From: Deltaproteobacteria bacterium | GTDB lineage: Bacteria > Desulfobacterota > Binatia > UBA9968 | DNA: 42,109 nucleotides | Assembly (NCBI GenBank): GCA_009692615.1 | Contig: SHYW01000038.1 | Span: 1-42,109 of the forward strand | Direction: 5' to 3' | Part shown: piece by piece, positions 7,531-15,915 of the stretch | Layout of the letters: every line of letters begins with the position of its first letter | How positions within the stretch are numbered: position 1 is the first letter of the stretch | The notes under the pieces: generated by a model | Database searches by the model: none | Seen by the model: only the letters and a program-made list of their open reading frames with translations | Told to the model about the DNA's origin: nothing | Made by a program: the position numbers and the translations under genes

Positions 7531-7904
7531 TTGCTAACGTGGCCCGCTGACGATCGGAATTCTGCTTCGGCGAATTCACCGCAAAGAGCAAAAAACACCT
7601 CAGACGATTTCTGCAACTAGAAATTGGCGTGCTACGCCCGATGGTGCCGAGCGGTGGACTTTGCCCGACGAGTTCGAAAACTCCATCAAAAAATCTTTTG
7701 TATCGCCGACCGCAAAGTGGCGCGGGACGTCTACGAAACCGAGCTTTGCCGCGATAATCCCAGCGGTATTTTCGAAATCAGAAACACACGTAAGGTGATC
7801 GAGCCGGTGCGCGAAACGCGCAAAAAAGTGGTTTGAGTTTTTCTCCGTGTGAAGATAGGTATGAGGCAAAATTAAATTTCTTGCCGTGAAAGTTGGAGGA
7901 CGCG
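7531..7904. other. 374-base region without a confident gene
   Basis: Three overlapping short reading frames exist (plus-strand 7624-7836, minus-strand 7869-7600, and a third plus frame without a start), and none has a family signature or a good start. Two plus frames look protein-like over adjacent stretches (TPDGAERWTLPDEFENSIKK in one, KVARDVYETELCRDNPSGIF in another). This could mean a frameshifted gene remnant or could be chance. A fragment of the CGCAAAG-type intergenic repeat (TTCACCGCAAAGAGC) begins near 7575. The OsmC ribosome site TTGGAGG is at the right edge. Confidence 0.35.
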
Positions 7905-8459
7905 ATGTTCAAAGTCGAAGCCAATCTCAAAGAGATCGCTGCCAAACAGTTGACGCAACGTGCGGCGCGCAAAGAGGGTGCGGCGCGCCGGCCGGTGACT
8001 ACGGTGAATTGCCAGGCGCTGCATGGTTTGCAGTTTCGCGCCAAGGTGGAAGGACACAGTTTCATCTCCGATGAAGGGGATGAAGCTGGCGGTCACGATG
8101 CCGGGCCGGCGCCGCTGCGCTATTTTCTCGCCGGTATGATGATGTGTCATCAAGTATGGTGCGTGAAGAGTTCGGCGGTGGCCGATGTGCAGTTGGATAA
8201 GCTCGAAGGTGAGATCTCTGGCTTTGTCGAAGCGGGCGGCAACGAAGGTGGGGTCGAGAAGGAACGGGGCTTCGACTTGATCAAGTATACGGTCACGATT
8301 CTCAGCCCGAATCCCGCCGCGGCGGTTCAATCCATCGTCGAAGCGGCCACCAAGCGCTGTCCGGCGTTCGTCTCGGCGTCACGGGCGATTCCCATCGAGG
8401 TGACGATCCTGCATAACGAGAAGAATCTCGGCGCGAAAACCTACGACAGGAGAAAGTAA
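7905..8459 (+). CDS. OsmC-family protein
   Basis: The 184-residue protein has the OsmC/Ohr-like layout: N-terminal strands, a central helix with Cys (YFLAGMMMCHQVWCVKSS) and a second Cys motif (TKRCPAFVSAS) ahead of the last strand. Classical members reduce organic peroxides with the two cysteines; others are of unknown role. The ATG at 7905 is preferred over a TTG at 7893 because TTGGAGG precedes it at the right distance. Its stop touches the GTG start of the UbiD gene, so the two are translationally coupled. Peroxide protection alongside a redox-sensitive prFMN enzyme is possible but speculative. Confidence 0.75.
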   Translation: MFKVEANLKEIAAKQLTQRAARKEGAARRPVTTVNCQALHGLQFRAKVEGHSFISDEGDEAGGHDAGPAPLRYFLAGMMMCHQVWCVKSSAVADVQLDKLEGEISGFVEAGGNEGGVEKERGFDLIKYTVTILSPNPAAAVQSIVEAATKRCPAFVSASRAIPIEVTILHNEKNLGAKTYDRRK

Positions 8460-9869
8460 GTGATCTTCACCGACCTCAGACATTACGTTTCGACGCTGGA
8501 AAAACTCGGCCAGCTGCAGGTGATCGAGGGCGCCAGCTGCGAGCTGGAGATCGGCGCGATCACCGAGATGGCGACGGCGCGAGCCAATTCGCCGGCGGTG
8601 CTGTTCGACTCGATTCAAGGTCATCAAAAAGGTTTTCGTGTGCTGACCAATTTTCTCGCCCACAAAACCCGCGAGCGGATGGTTTACGGCGTCGATGAGA
8701 ATTTATCCGACTCGGAAGCGGTCAAGTTCTGGAAGAACAAATTAAAGACGGTGGCGCCCATCGAGCCCAAAGAAGTCGCCAGCGGGCCAGTCAAAGAAAA
8801 TGTCATGCAGGGCGACAGTGTCGATCTGACGAAATTTCCCTGGCCGCGTTGGCACCAACGCGATGGCGGACCCTATATTTGCGCTACCGCGACCGTCACG
8901 CGCGATCCCGATTCCGGTTACATCAACGTCGGTTCGTACCGTTACATGTTGCTCGGCAAGAACAAAATTGTCGCGCATATCGGCTCCGGCCATCACGGCG
9001 ATGTGATCCGAAAAAAATACTGGGCCAAGGGCAAAGCTTGTCCGGTCGCGATCTCTCTCGGCCAGGAGCCGGCGCTGTTTGAAACCGCGGGGACCAATTT
9101 AAGCTGGGGCGTTTCCGAATACGGCTTTGCCGGTTGGATGCGCGGCGCGCCGGTGGAAGTGACCAACGGTGTTAGCACCGACTTGCCGATTCCCGCTCAT
9201 TCCGAAGTCGTGCTCGAAGGCGAGATGTTGCCGCCCGAGGACGGCACGCAGATCGAAGGACCGTTCGGCGAGATGTCGGGCTACTACGGCGGCGGCGCGC
9301 GGCCGGCGCCGATCACGGTCATTTAAAGCGTGCTCTATCGCAACGAGCCGATCATTCTCGGCGCGCCGCCGTTTTTGGGCGCCAGCCGCGGCATTCTCTC
9401 ATCGCGCGGCATTCTCATCTGGAACGAACTCGAAGCACTCGGTATTCCCAACATCATCGGTGTCAATTATTCCTGGGGGATGACGATCATCTCTCTCAAG
9501 CAAGCCTATCCCGGACATGCCATGCGCGCGGCCCACGGCGCGTTGGGCGGCACGGCGGGTTATCACGGCCGCTTCGTGATCGTCGTCGACGACGACATCG
9601 ATCCGTTCGATTTGCACGATATCATGTGGGCGTTGGCGACGCGCTGCGATCCGGAAAGTTCGCTCGATGTCTGCCGGAGAATCTGGAGCTACAAGATCGA
9701 TCCGCGTTTGTCCAAACAAAAAAAAGAAGCCGGCGATTACACCGGCGCGGTGGCGATCATCGACGCGTGCCGGCCCTATCATTGGATCGACGAATTTCCG
9801 CGCACCACCAAGATCGACGAAGAGTTGTTGAAAGCAACCGAAGAGAAGTGGGGCAAGTTTTTTAAGTAG
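8460..9869 (+). pseudogene. UbiD-family decarboxylase interrupted by an in-frame TAA
   Basis: Two stretches in the same frame, 8460-9326 and 9330-9869, together make a 469-codon UbiD homologue with one stop (TAA at 9324-9326, codon 289). The N-terminal part has the catalytic set R161 (SYRYML), E266 and E271 (EGPFGEM); the C-terminal part has VIVVDDDIDPFDLHDIMWA. Aligned with the intact UbiD at 3132 (VRVKALYYRN against TVI*SVLYRN), the stop falls exactly on a lysine, so a single AAA-to-TAA change explains it. The truncated product would lose the C-terminal domain used in oligomerisation. A GTG start follows directly on the OsmC stop. Sequencing error or recent inactivation are both possible. 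Confidence 0.85.
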
Positions 9870-9872
9870 GAG

Positions 9873-9888
9873 CCGGTCGCGACCGGCC
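9873..9888. repeat. 16-base perfect palindrome after UbiD
   Basis: GCCGGTCGCGACCGGC is self-complementary and lies right after the UbiD stop. It resembles the other GC-rich palindromes in the window and may form a hairpin that ends the transcript, though no T run follows. Confidence 0.5.
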
Positions 9889-9906
9889 CTGACCGGATTC
9901 GGAGAA

Positions 9907-9966
9907 TTAACCGCAAAAAGCGCAAAGGGCGCAAAAAAAATTCAGCTCGCACTTCGTGGTGAATTT
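9907..9966. repeat. Degenerate CGCAAAG-type dispersed repeat
   Basis: The left arm has three 9-10-base units (TTAACCGCAAAAAGCGC, then AAAGGGCGCAAA). A partial right arm of the related CACGAAG type (ACTTCGTGGTGAATTT) ends the element. It looks like a hybrid or worn copy of the intergenic hairpin family seen elsewhere in this window. Confidence 0.6.
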
Positions 9967-10031
9967 GGATTTCGTTTTCAAAGAATGTTGATGGCCCGAG
10001 CGGGCCAGATAATTTCCCGGAGGGGCGATTT

Positions 10032-11090
10032 ATGGTGATGGCAGAAAGATACGGCATTCCGTCGACTACAATAATTAGCTTGATGGCCAATTGGCAGGTG
10101 CCGTTTCGCAACGTGCAAAAGGGCGATCGCTTGTTGATCATGACCGACGATGCCATGGACCCGATGGTTTGGCAGTCGGCGATGGCGGCGTTGAATGCCC
10201 GCGGCGCGGAGGTGACGCTGGCGTTGTACCCGCGCCGTACTTATCACTGCGGCGATCCGTCAGCGATGGCGGTTTCGGCGGCCAAAGAGGCTGATGTCGT
10301 CGTCGCGTTGACGACCACGGCGCTCAACAGCGGTACGCCGGGGCTGCGCGCGATTCGCGCCGAAGGCGGCGGCAGCGGACGCACGCCGATCTGGCTGATG
10401 GAAGAACTCACCGCGGAAATTATCACCGAAGGCGGCGGCCGCGCGACGGTCGAAGACCTGGAACAGATTTGCGACTTGCAGCGGCGCATCGGCGAGGTCT
10501 ACGATCATGGCAAGAAAATTCATGTCACTTCGCCGGCCGGCAGCGATTTAGTCGCGGATATTTCCGGCATGCCGCCAGGCTATTTTGCCGAACGATGGCG
10601 CAAACTGCCGTTCGAGAGAAACGCTAAAACTGGCAAGCTGGGTGGCGGCACTTGGCCCTTCGGCGAAATTCATATCGAACCGGTGCCGGGAACCGCCAAC
10701 GGCAAAATCGTCTGGGATACGACATCGCATTATCCCTCGGGGCTGTGGCGCGATCCGGTGACCTTGACGATCAAGAACGGTAAGGTGACGGCCATCGATG
10801 GCGGCTCGGAGGCGGATCAGGTGCGCTGGTATCTTGAGACTTACAGCGACGAAGTTTCCTGGTTGGTCGGCGGCGAAATCGCCGTCGGCACCAATCATCG
10901 CTGCTGGGCGCCCATGGGCTTGATGCGCAATGACAAGAAAGCCTATGGCGCCATGCATTTCGGCATCGGCCACGGCGCCGACCGCGGCCAGGTGAATAGT
11001 AAAATGCGCTTAGAGGGAATCGCCCGGCGGGTGACGTTTGTCGTCGACGACAACAAAGTGATCTGCGAGAACGGGCAGTTCAAAGTGTGA
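10032..11090 (+). CDS. M29/NicX-like metalloenzyme (2,5-dihydroxypyridine dioxygenase-like)
   Basis: The 352-residue protein resembles the group containing thermophilic aminopeptidase M29 and 2,5-dihydroxypyridine 5,6-dioxygenase (NicX). The N-terminal part has GDRLLIMTDDAMDPMVWQSA and an Ala-rich nucleotide-like domain. The C-terminal part has PFGEIHIEPVPGTANG and a metal-type region with GTNHRCW and AMHFGIGHGADRG. NicX opens a pyridine ring with Fe(II); M29 members are peptidases. Neighbouring aromatic catabolic genes favour ring cleavage, but the two cannot be separated by eye. It starts at ATG 10032 after CGGAGGGG. It has no signal peptide. Confidence 0.65.
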   Translation: MVMAERYGIPSTTIISLMANWQVPFRNVQKGDRLLIMTDDAMDPMVWQSAMAALNARGAEVTLALYPRRTYHCGDPSAMAVSAAKEADVVVALTTTALNSGTPGLRAIRAEGGGSGRTPIWLMEELTAEIITEGGGRATVEDLEQICDLQRRIGEVYDHGKKIHVTSPAGSDLVADISGMPPGYFAERWRKLPFERNAKTGKLGGGTWPFGEIHIEPVPGTANGKIVWDTTSHYPSGLWRDPVTLTIKNGKVTAIDGGSEADQVRWYLETYSDEVSWLVGGEIAVGTNHRCWAPMGLMRNDKKAYGAMHFGIGHGADRGQVNSKMRLEGIARRVTFVVDDNKVICENGQFKV

Positions 11091-11115
11091 GTGTGGTGTC
11101 GAATTCGGATTCATT

Positions 11116-11197
11116 CATCACGAAGACGCGAAGGGCACGAAGTTCGGAAAGGAGAGAAAACTTTTCTTAACTTCGTGTCCTTCGTGCCTTCGTGGTA
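11116..11197. repeat. CACGAAG-type palindromic repeat
   Basis: The left arm (TCACGAAGACGCGAAGGGCA) and right arm (TTCGTGTCCTTCGTGCCTTC) are largely complementary and flank a short loop with its own AAAGGAGAGAAAACTTTTCTT-like symmetry. It lies in the 163-base gap between the NicX-like gene and the molybdenum hydroxylase gene, where it may stop transcription. Confidence 0.75.
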
Positions 11198-11253
11198 AAA
11201 AAGTCTTTCTCGCAAGGTAGCGATAATCGATTAACGAGCTTGATATAAAATTT

Positions 11254-13619
11254 ATGGAATTTCCGATCAATCCGCCGATTGGCTAACGAGTTAGAAGAAA
11301 AGAAACCGAGCGCTTCGTTTCCGGCACCGGCCGCTACGTCGACGATCTGCTGCCGGCGGGAACGCTGCACGTTTCGTTCGTGCGCAGCTCCTGCGCCCAT
11401 GCGCGGATTAAATTCATCGACGTCGAAGCGGCGCGGACCATGCCCGGCGTGCGCGCGGTTTACACCGGCGCGGACATTGCGCAGCATGTCAAACCGCTGC
11501 GCGTCGGCGGCAGTTCGGTGCTGCGGCCGGTGAAGCTCTATCCGCTGGCGGTGGATAAGGTGCGCTATTTTGGCGAGCCGCTTGCGGCGGTGGTCGCCGA
11601 CGACCGCTATCTCACCGAAGACGCCGTCGACATGGTTTCGGTGCAGTACGAAATGTTGCCGACGTTGGTGGATGTCGAAGCGGCGATGGAACCGGGCGCG
11701 GCGTTGGTCCATGAAGAGGCCGGCAGCAACGTCGTTTACAAATATCACTTCGCCACCGACGGTATCGACAATGTTTTTGCCGACGCCGATATTATCATCA
11801 AAGAAAAAATCCGCAGCCATCGGATCACCGCTTGTCCCATCGAGCCGCGCGCTTATCTGGCGTCGTTCAATAAAGAAGAAGACAGCTTGACCATGTGGTC
11901 GGCGACGGCCAATCCGCACTCGCTGCGCGGCCGCATCGCCGATATTCTTAGCTTCCCCGAAGGCAAGATCCGCGTCATCGCGCCGGATGTCGGCGGATCG
12001 TTCGGTGTGAAAATTCAAACCTACCAAGAAGAATTGCTGTTGCCCTATCTGTCGCGGGAATTCGGCCGGCCGGTCAAATGGTGCGAGACCCGGGTCGAAC
12101 ATATGCGCAACGGCCGCCATGGGCGCGATCAGATTCACTACATTGAAATGGCGCTCAAAAACGACGGCACCATGTTGGCGATTCGCGACAAGATCATCGC
12201 CGACATGGGCTCGACTTACACCGTCGATCATTCGATTCAAGCGGCGGCGCTGTACATGACCGGCGTTTACCAAATTCAAAACTACGAAGTGAACGCCGTC
12301 GGCGTCGCGACCAACAAGACCACCCACGGCTCGCTGCGCGGCATCGGCAAGGCCGACGCTTCTTACATTCTCGAGCGGCTGGTCGACATCGCGGCGCGGC
12401 AATTGAAGATCGATCCCATCGACATTCGGATGAAAAATTTTATTCCCAGCGAGGCGTTTCCTATCGCAACGTCACCGGCGCGCTCTACGACAGCGGCCAG
12501 TATCATCTGGCGATGAAGCGCACGGCGGAAATGGCGGACTACACTCAACTGCGTAAAGAACAGTTGGAACTGCGCAAGCAAGGAATTTTCCGCGGCATCG
12601 GCGTCGCCTTCGTGATGGAGCCGACGAGTTCCAGCCGGATTCATGCCACCGGCGGTTACGCGTCGTGCCGGCTGCGCATCGATCCCTCGGGAGCGGCGAC
12701 GGTATTTTCCAGCATGGGCGAGCAGGGCCAAGGCCACGAGACGACGCTGGCGCAGATCGTCGCCAGCCAAACCGGCATTCCCTTTGACAAGATCACCGTG
12801 ATTCACGGCGATACCTTGCCGACGCCCTACGGTTTCGGCACCGGTAGCAGCCGCTCTTCGGTCGTGCTCATGCCGTCGGCGTGGGTGGCGGGTAAACTGA
12901 TGCGCGACAAAATCCTCGGCATCGCCGCGCGGCAATTAAAAGTAGCGCCGGAGAATTTACAGATCGGCGATGGCAAAGTGTTCGCCAAAGAAAATAGCGA
13001 GCAGTCGATCGCGGTGATGGAAATCATTCGCACCGCCTACGGCGCGATTCATTTGCTGCCGGAAAACATGGAGCCGGGTTTGGAAGTGACCGGCTACTTC
13101 ATCAATCCCAATATCGATTACACGCCGGACGACAAAGGGCGCATGAACACTTTTTCCAGCTATCCCTACGCGGCGGTGATCGCGCTGGTCGATGTCGACA
13201 TCGAAACCGGCATGATCAAGATCGTCAAGTATTTCACCGTTCATGACTGCGGCAACATGATCAATCCGCAGATCGTCGACACTCAGCAGCAGGGTTCGAT
13301 CATGCAAGGCATCGGCGCGGCGCTCTACGAAGAGCTGCGCTACGACGAAGACGGTCAACTTTTGTCGTCGACCTTCATGGACTATCGCTTGCCGTCGGCG
13401 GAGGAAGTGCCGGAGCTGCACTTGGAACATATCATCACGCCCAATCCGTTCACGCCGCTGGGCGCCAAGGGCGCGGGCGAGACCGGCATGCTCGGACCGC
13501 CGCCGGCGTTGTGCAGTGCGGTGGAAGATGCCTTGAGTCCCTTCGGCGTGAAGGTGCGGGAGACGCCGCTGACGCCGGATCGAATTTTGAATCTCATCGA
13601 GAAAGCGCAGGCAACGTAA
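11254..13619 (+). pseudogene. Molybdenum hydroxylase (xanthine/CO dehydrogenase-type) large subunit with nonsense and frameshift
   Basis: The reconstructed product is about 789 residues, normal for CoxL/XdhA-type catalytic subunits. Motifs seen: SGTGRYVDDLLPAG, SCAHARI, PDVGGSFGVKIQ, SLRGIGKADASYILERLVD, GEQGQGHETTLAQ, GTGSSRSS and the catalytic-type Glu in GAKGAGETG. Two lesions are visible. The probable start ATG 11254 gives MEFPINPPIG and then TAA (11284-11286), where family members usually have Lys before RVRRKE. At 12460-12462 one base is missing: TTTCCTATC would need TTTCCCTATC to join AFP to YRNVTGALYDSGQYH. The intact parts are 11380-12516 and 12513-13619. Substrates of this family include CO, purines, aldehydes and aromatic heterocycles. 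Confidence 0.85.
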
Positions 13620-13623
13620 AGCA

Positions 13624-14100
13624 ATGGCCAAGGCAATTTCTTTAACTGTAAACGGCAAACCGTACTCGGGCGAGGTGGAGTCGCGGACACTGCTCGTGCA
13701 TTTTTTGCGCGACGGGTTGCGTTTGACCGGGACGCACGTCGGCTGCGTGGTCGGACGCTGCGGCGCCTGCACGGTGATGTGGAACGGCACGGCGGTGAAG
13801 TCGTGCATGGTTTTCGCCGTGCAAGCCGACGGCGATGAAGTTACCACCGTCGAAGGCTTGGTTCAGGATAAACGATTGCATCCGTTGCAAGAAGCGTTCT
13901 GGAAAAACGACGCGGTGGAGTGCGGCTACTGCACGCCGGGCATGTTGATGTCGGCCTACGGTTTATTGAGCAAAGAAAGCAACCCGACGGAGGAGCAAAT
14001 CAAAAAAGCGATCTCCGGCAATCTGTGCCGTTGCACGGGCTATGGCAATATCGTCGCCGCGATCAAAGAGGTGGCGAGCCACTTCGTGGATTCCAAATGA
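13624..14100 (+). CDS. Molybdenum hydroxylase small subunit, two [2Fe-2S] clusters
   Basis: The 158-residue protein carries the plant-ferredoxin-type motif GCVVGRCGAC (C41, C46, C49) with C61, and the helical-domain motif C100-x2-C103 (ECGYCTPGM) with C135-x-C137 (NLCRCTG). These bind the two clusters that pass electrons from the molybdenum centre to FAD. It sits 4 bases after the large subunit and is intact, as is the FAD subunit at 15916, so only the catalytic subunit is damaged. The length is typical of CoxS-like proteins. Confidence 0.95.
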   Translation: MAKAISLTVNGKPYSGEVESRTLLVHFLRDGLRLTGTHVGCVVGRCGACTVMWNGTAVKSCMVFAVQADGDEVTTVEGLVQDKRLHPLQEAFWKNDAVECGYCTPGMLMSAYGLLSKESNPTEEQIKKAISGNLCRCTGYGNIVAAIKEVASHFVDSK

Positions 14101-14104
14101 CAAA

Positions 14105-14149
14105 TCTCAAATTTCAAAATTTTGAATCTGGAATCTGAAATTTGTAATT
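14105..14149. repeat. AT-rich AAATTTCAGA-type dispersed repeat
   Basis: This is an AT-rich run of near-palindromic words (CTCAAATTTCAAAATTTTG, GGAATCTGAAATTTGTAATT). TCTGAAATTTGTAAT recurs in reverse complement at about 29848-29862, so this is a third dispersed family, separate from the CACGAAG and GTAGGGGCG types. Confidence 0.55.
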
Positions 14150-14164
14150 ATGAGCGGAGCGAAC

Positions 14165-14833
14165 ATGGTGAGCATTCTCAAAGATATTGCCATCGATGGC
14201 GTGAAAATTGTGCCCTGCCGCATCGCCATGGGCAATCGCGGCGTGGTTAAATCTTTTCTCGTCGCCGGCGACGATCATCGGGTGATCTTGGTCGACACTG
14301 GCGCGTCGGACGCCGACGCTGACATTATAATGGACGCCATCAAGGACATGGATCACAAACATGCGGATTTGAAACTCTGTGTGCTGACCCATCGCCACGG
14401 CGATCACACCGGCGGTTTGAAGAAACTCAAAAAGACGCTCAAATTCGAAGTCATGGCCCATGAGCTCGACATGCCGGCGATCCAGCAAGCGACCGGCTAC
14501 GACGTCGAACATATCGTCCAAGGCGGCGAAAGATTGCCCGACTGCGGCGGCATCAACGTGATTCATACGCCGGGCCATACCGCGGGCCATATCAGTCTGC
14601 ATCTCCCGCGCATCAAGACCATGATCGCGGGCGACGCGATCGTCAGCGCCGGCGAGCATTTGATGGTATCGCCGACCTATCTGTCCTCCGACCCGCAAGC
14701 GGCGCATGAAAGTGTTCGGCGCCTGATTGGTATGAATCTGGATCTGGAGCGGCTGCTGGTGGGGCATGGCGACGATGTTTACTTTGGCGCTAAAGAAAAT
14801 ATCGCGCGCATCTTCGCCGGTCCGCGGCCATAG
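14165..14833 (+). CDS. Metallo-beta-lactamase-fold hydrolase
   Basis: The 222-residue protein has the metal motif H76-x-H78-x-D80-H81 (THRHGDHTGG), then HTPGHTAGHISLHL, the GDAIVSAGEH aspartate region and a late GHGDDV. These ligate one or two zinc or iron ions in glyoxalase II / lactonase-like hydrolases. No substrate can be assigned. The ATG at 14165 is preferred over 14150 because GGAG lies six bases before it. It is placed between the hydroxylase small and FAD subunits, suggesting a shared operon, perhaps hydrolysing a lactone or thioester product (inference). Confidence 0.85.
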   Translation: MVSILKDIAIDGVKIVPCRIAMGNRGVVKSFLVAGDDHRVILVDTGASDADADIIMDAIKDMDHKHADLKLCVLTHRHGDHTGGLKKLKKTLKFEVMAHELDMPAIQQATGYDVEHIVQGGERLPDCGGINVIHTPGHTAGHISLHLPRIKTMIAGDAIVSAGEHLMVSPTYLSSDPQAAHESVRRLIGMNLDLERLLVGHGDDVYFGAKENIARIFAGPRP

Positions 14834-14884
14834 CTTGTGGAGCTATTTTAAGAGATAAACCGCGGACGCGATTCGGGAAATCTT

Positions 14885-15913
14885 ATGCAGCGAAAATTTA
14901 TTGCGATTGCTTTGTTTTTGCAGTTTATCAGCCCAGCGGCGTTCGGCGCCGAAGCGCTGAAAAAAATCCGCATCGCCTCCAAAGCGCCAGGCGAATCGCT
15001 GGTGCCCTATCTGATTTCTCAGCGTCTGGGTTTTTACCGTGAAGAAGGTTTAGACGTTGACGTGATCGTCACCCGCGGCACGGTGACCACGCAGGTGGTG
15101 CTGAGCGGCGCGGTGGACTATGGCAACGGCGGGTCGATTCCAGCGATTCTCGGCGGCGCGCGCTTGAAGATCAGTCAAGTGAGCACCGACAAGCCTTCGC
15201 AATACTTAGTCGTCTCGCCCAAGATCACCAACGTTAAACAATTAAACGGCAAGACCATCGCAATCTCCGATGCCTCGGGCAATTCGACATTGCTGTTTCG
15301 CGAACTGCTCGGCAAAAACGGCGTCGCCATCGAAACGGTACAGATGCGCGCCCTGGGCGAACCGTCGGTGCGCTTCGGCGCCATGCTTTCCGGCACGGTG
15401 GACGCGACGATGATCTCCATTGCCATGGCCAAACAGCTTCAGGCCAAGGGCTTTCGTATTCTCGCCTACAGCGGCGATTACGTTTCGTCCCTCAGCGCCA
15501 ATCTGGAAACCGCCGATGACAAACGTCAAAACGCGCCGGAGGAGGTTTATCGCGTCGTCAAATCGACCCTCAAAGGACATATGTATTTCCATCGCAACGT
15601 CAATGAGTCGGTGAAATTTTTAATGGAGGTTCTGCGGCTCAAAGATTTCAACGAGGCGAAAGAAATTTGGCGCGAGCGCGACAAGCAGGTTTCCGAGCTC
15701 GCCGCCATCGGCCGGGCGAGCGAAGAAGTGATGACTTCCAACATCGAGCGCGTGCAGGTGCAGATGAAAGCGGTGGGCGCGCCGAGCCGGATCAAGACTC
15801 CGGTGACCCTCGATCAGGTTTACGATTTTAGCTTCGTCAAAAAAGCTTACGAGGAACTGCGCGCCAGCAAGTGGGACCCGATGCGCTACGAGTACAGCAA
15901 GAAAGCGATGTGA
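14885..15913 (+). CDS. NMT1/TauA-type ABC substrate-binding protein (orphan)
   Basis: The 342-residue protein has a clear signal peptide (MQRKFIAIALFLQFISPAAF, cleavage near GA-EA). The NMT1-like binding fold follows: KKIRIASKAPGESLVPYLIS, GFYREEGLDVDVI, VDYGNGGSIPAILGG, then the second lobe INGKTIAISDASGNS-like segment. It binds a small organic ligand in the periplasm. No permease or ATPase of the matching class is adjacent, so it must use a transporter encoded elsewhere or act as a sensor. Its stop is 2 bases before the FAD-subunit ATG, so it is co-transcribed with the molybdenum hydroxylase and may bind that enzyme's substrate. Confidence 0.9.
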   Translation: MQRKFIAIALFLQFISPAAFGAEALKKIRIASKAPGESLVPYLISQRLGFYREEGLDVDVIVTRGTVTTQVVLSGAVDYGNGGSIPAILGGARLKISQVSTDKPSQYLVVSPKITNVKQLNGKTIAISDASGNSTLLFRELLGKNGVAIETVQMRALGEPSVRFGAMLSGTVDATMISIAMAKQLQAKGFRILAYSGDYVSSLSANLETADDKRQNAPEEVYRVVKSTLKGHMYFHRNVNESVKFLMEVLRLKDFNEAKEIWRERDKQVSELAAIGRASEEVMTSNIERVQVQMKAVGAPSRIKTPVTLDQVYDFSFVKKAYEELRASKWDPMRYEYSKKAM

Positions 15914-15915
15914 CC

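Noticed and set aside
8457-11286. Genome-wide reassignment of TAA to lysine
   Set aside because: TAA clearly ends intact genes here, including OsmC (8457-8459) and the FAD subunit (16797), and only two internal TAA codons were found.
11167-12402. Long minus-strand frame (411 codons) opposite the molybdenum hydroxylase
   Set aside because: It is antisense to a clearly conserved gene, has low-complexity Arg/His-rich composition and no family motif; it results from GC-rich codon bias.
12957-13847. Minus-strand frame of 296 codons opposite the hydroxylase large and small subunits
   Set aside because: It crosses two real gene ends on the other strand and has no domain or ribosome site.
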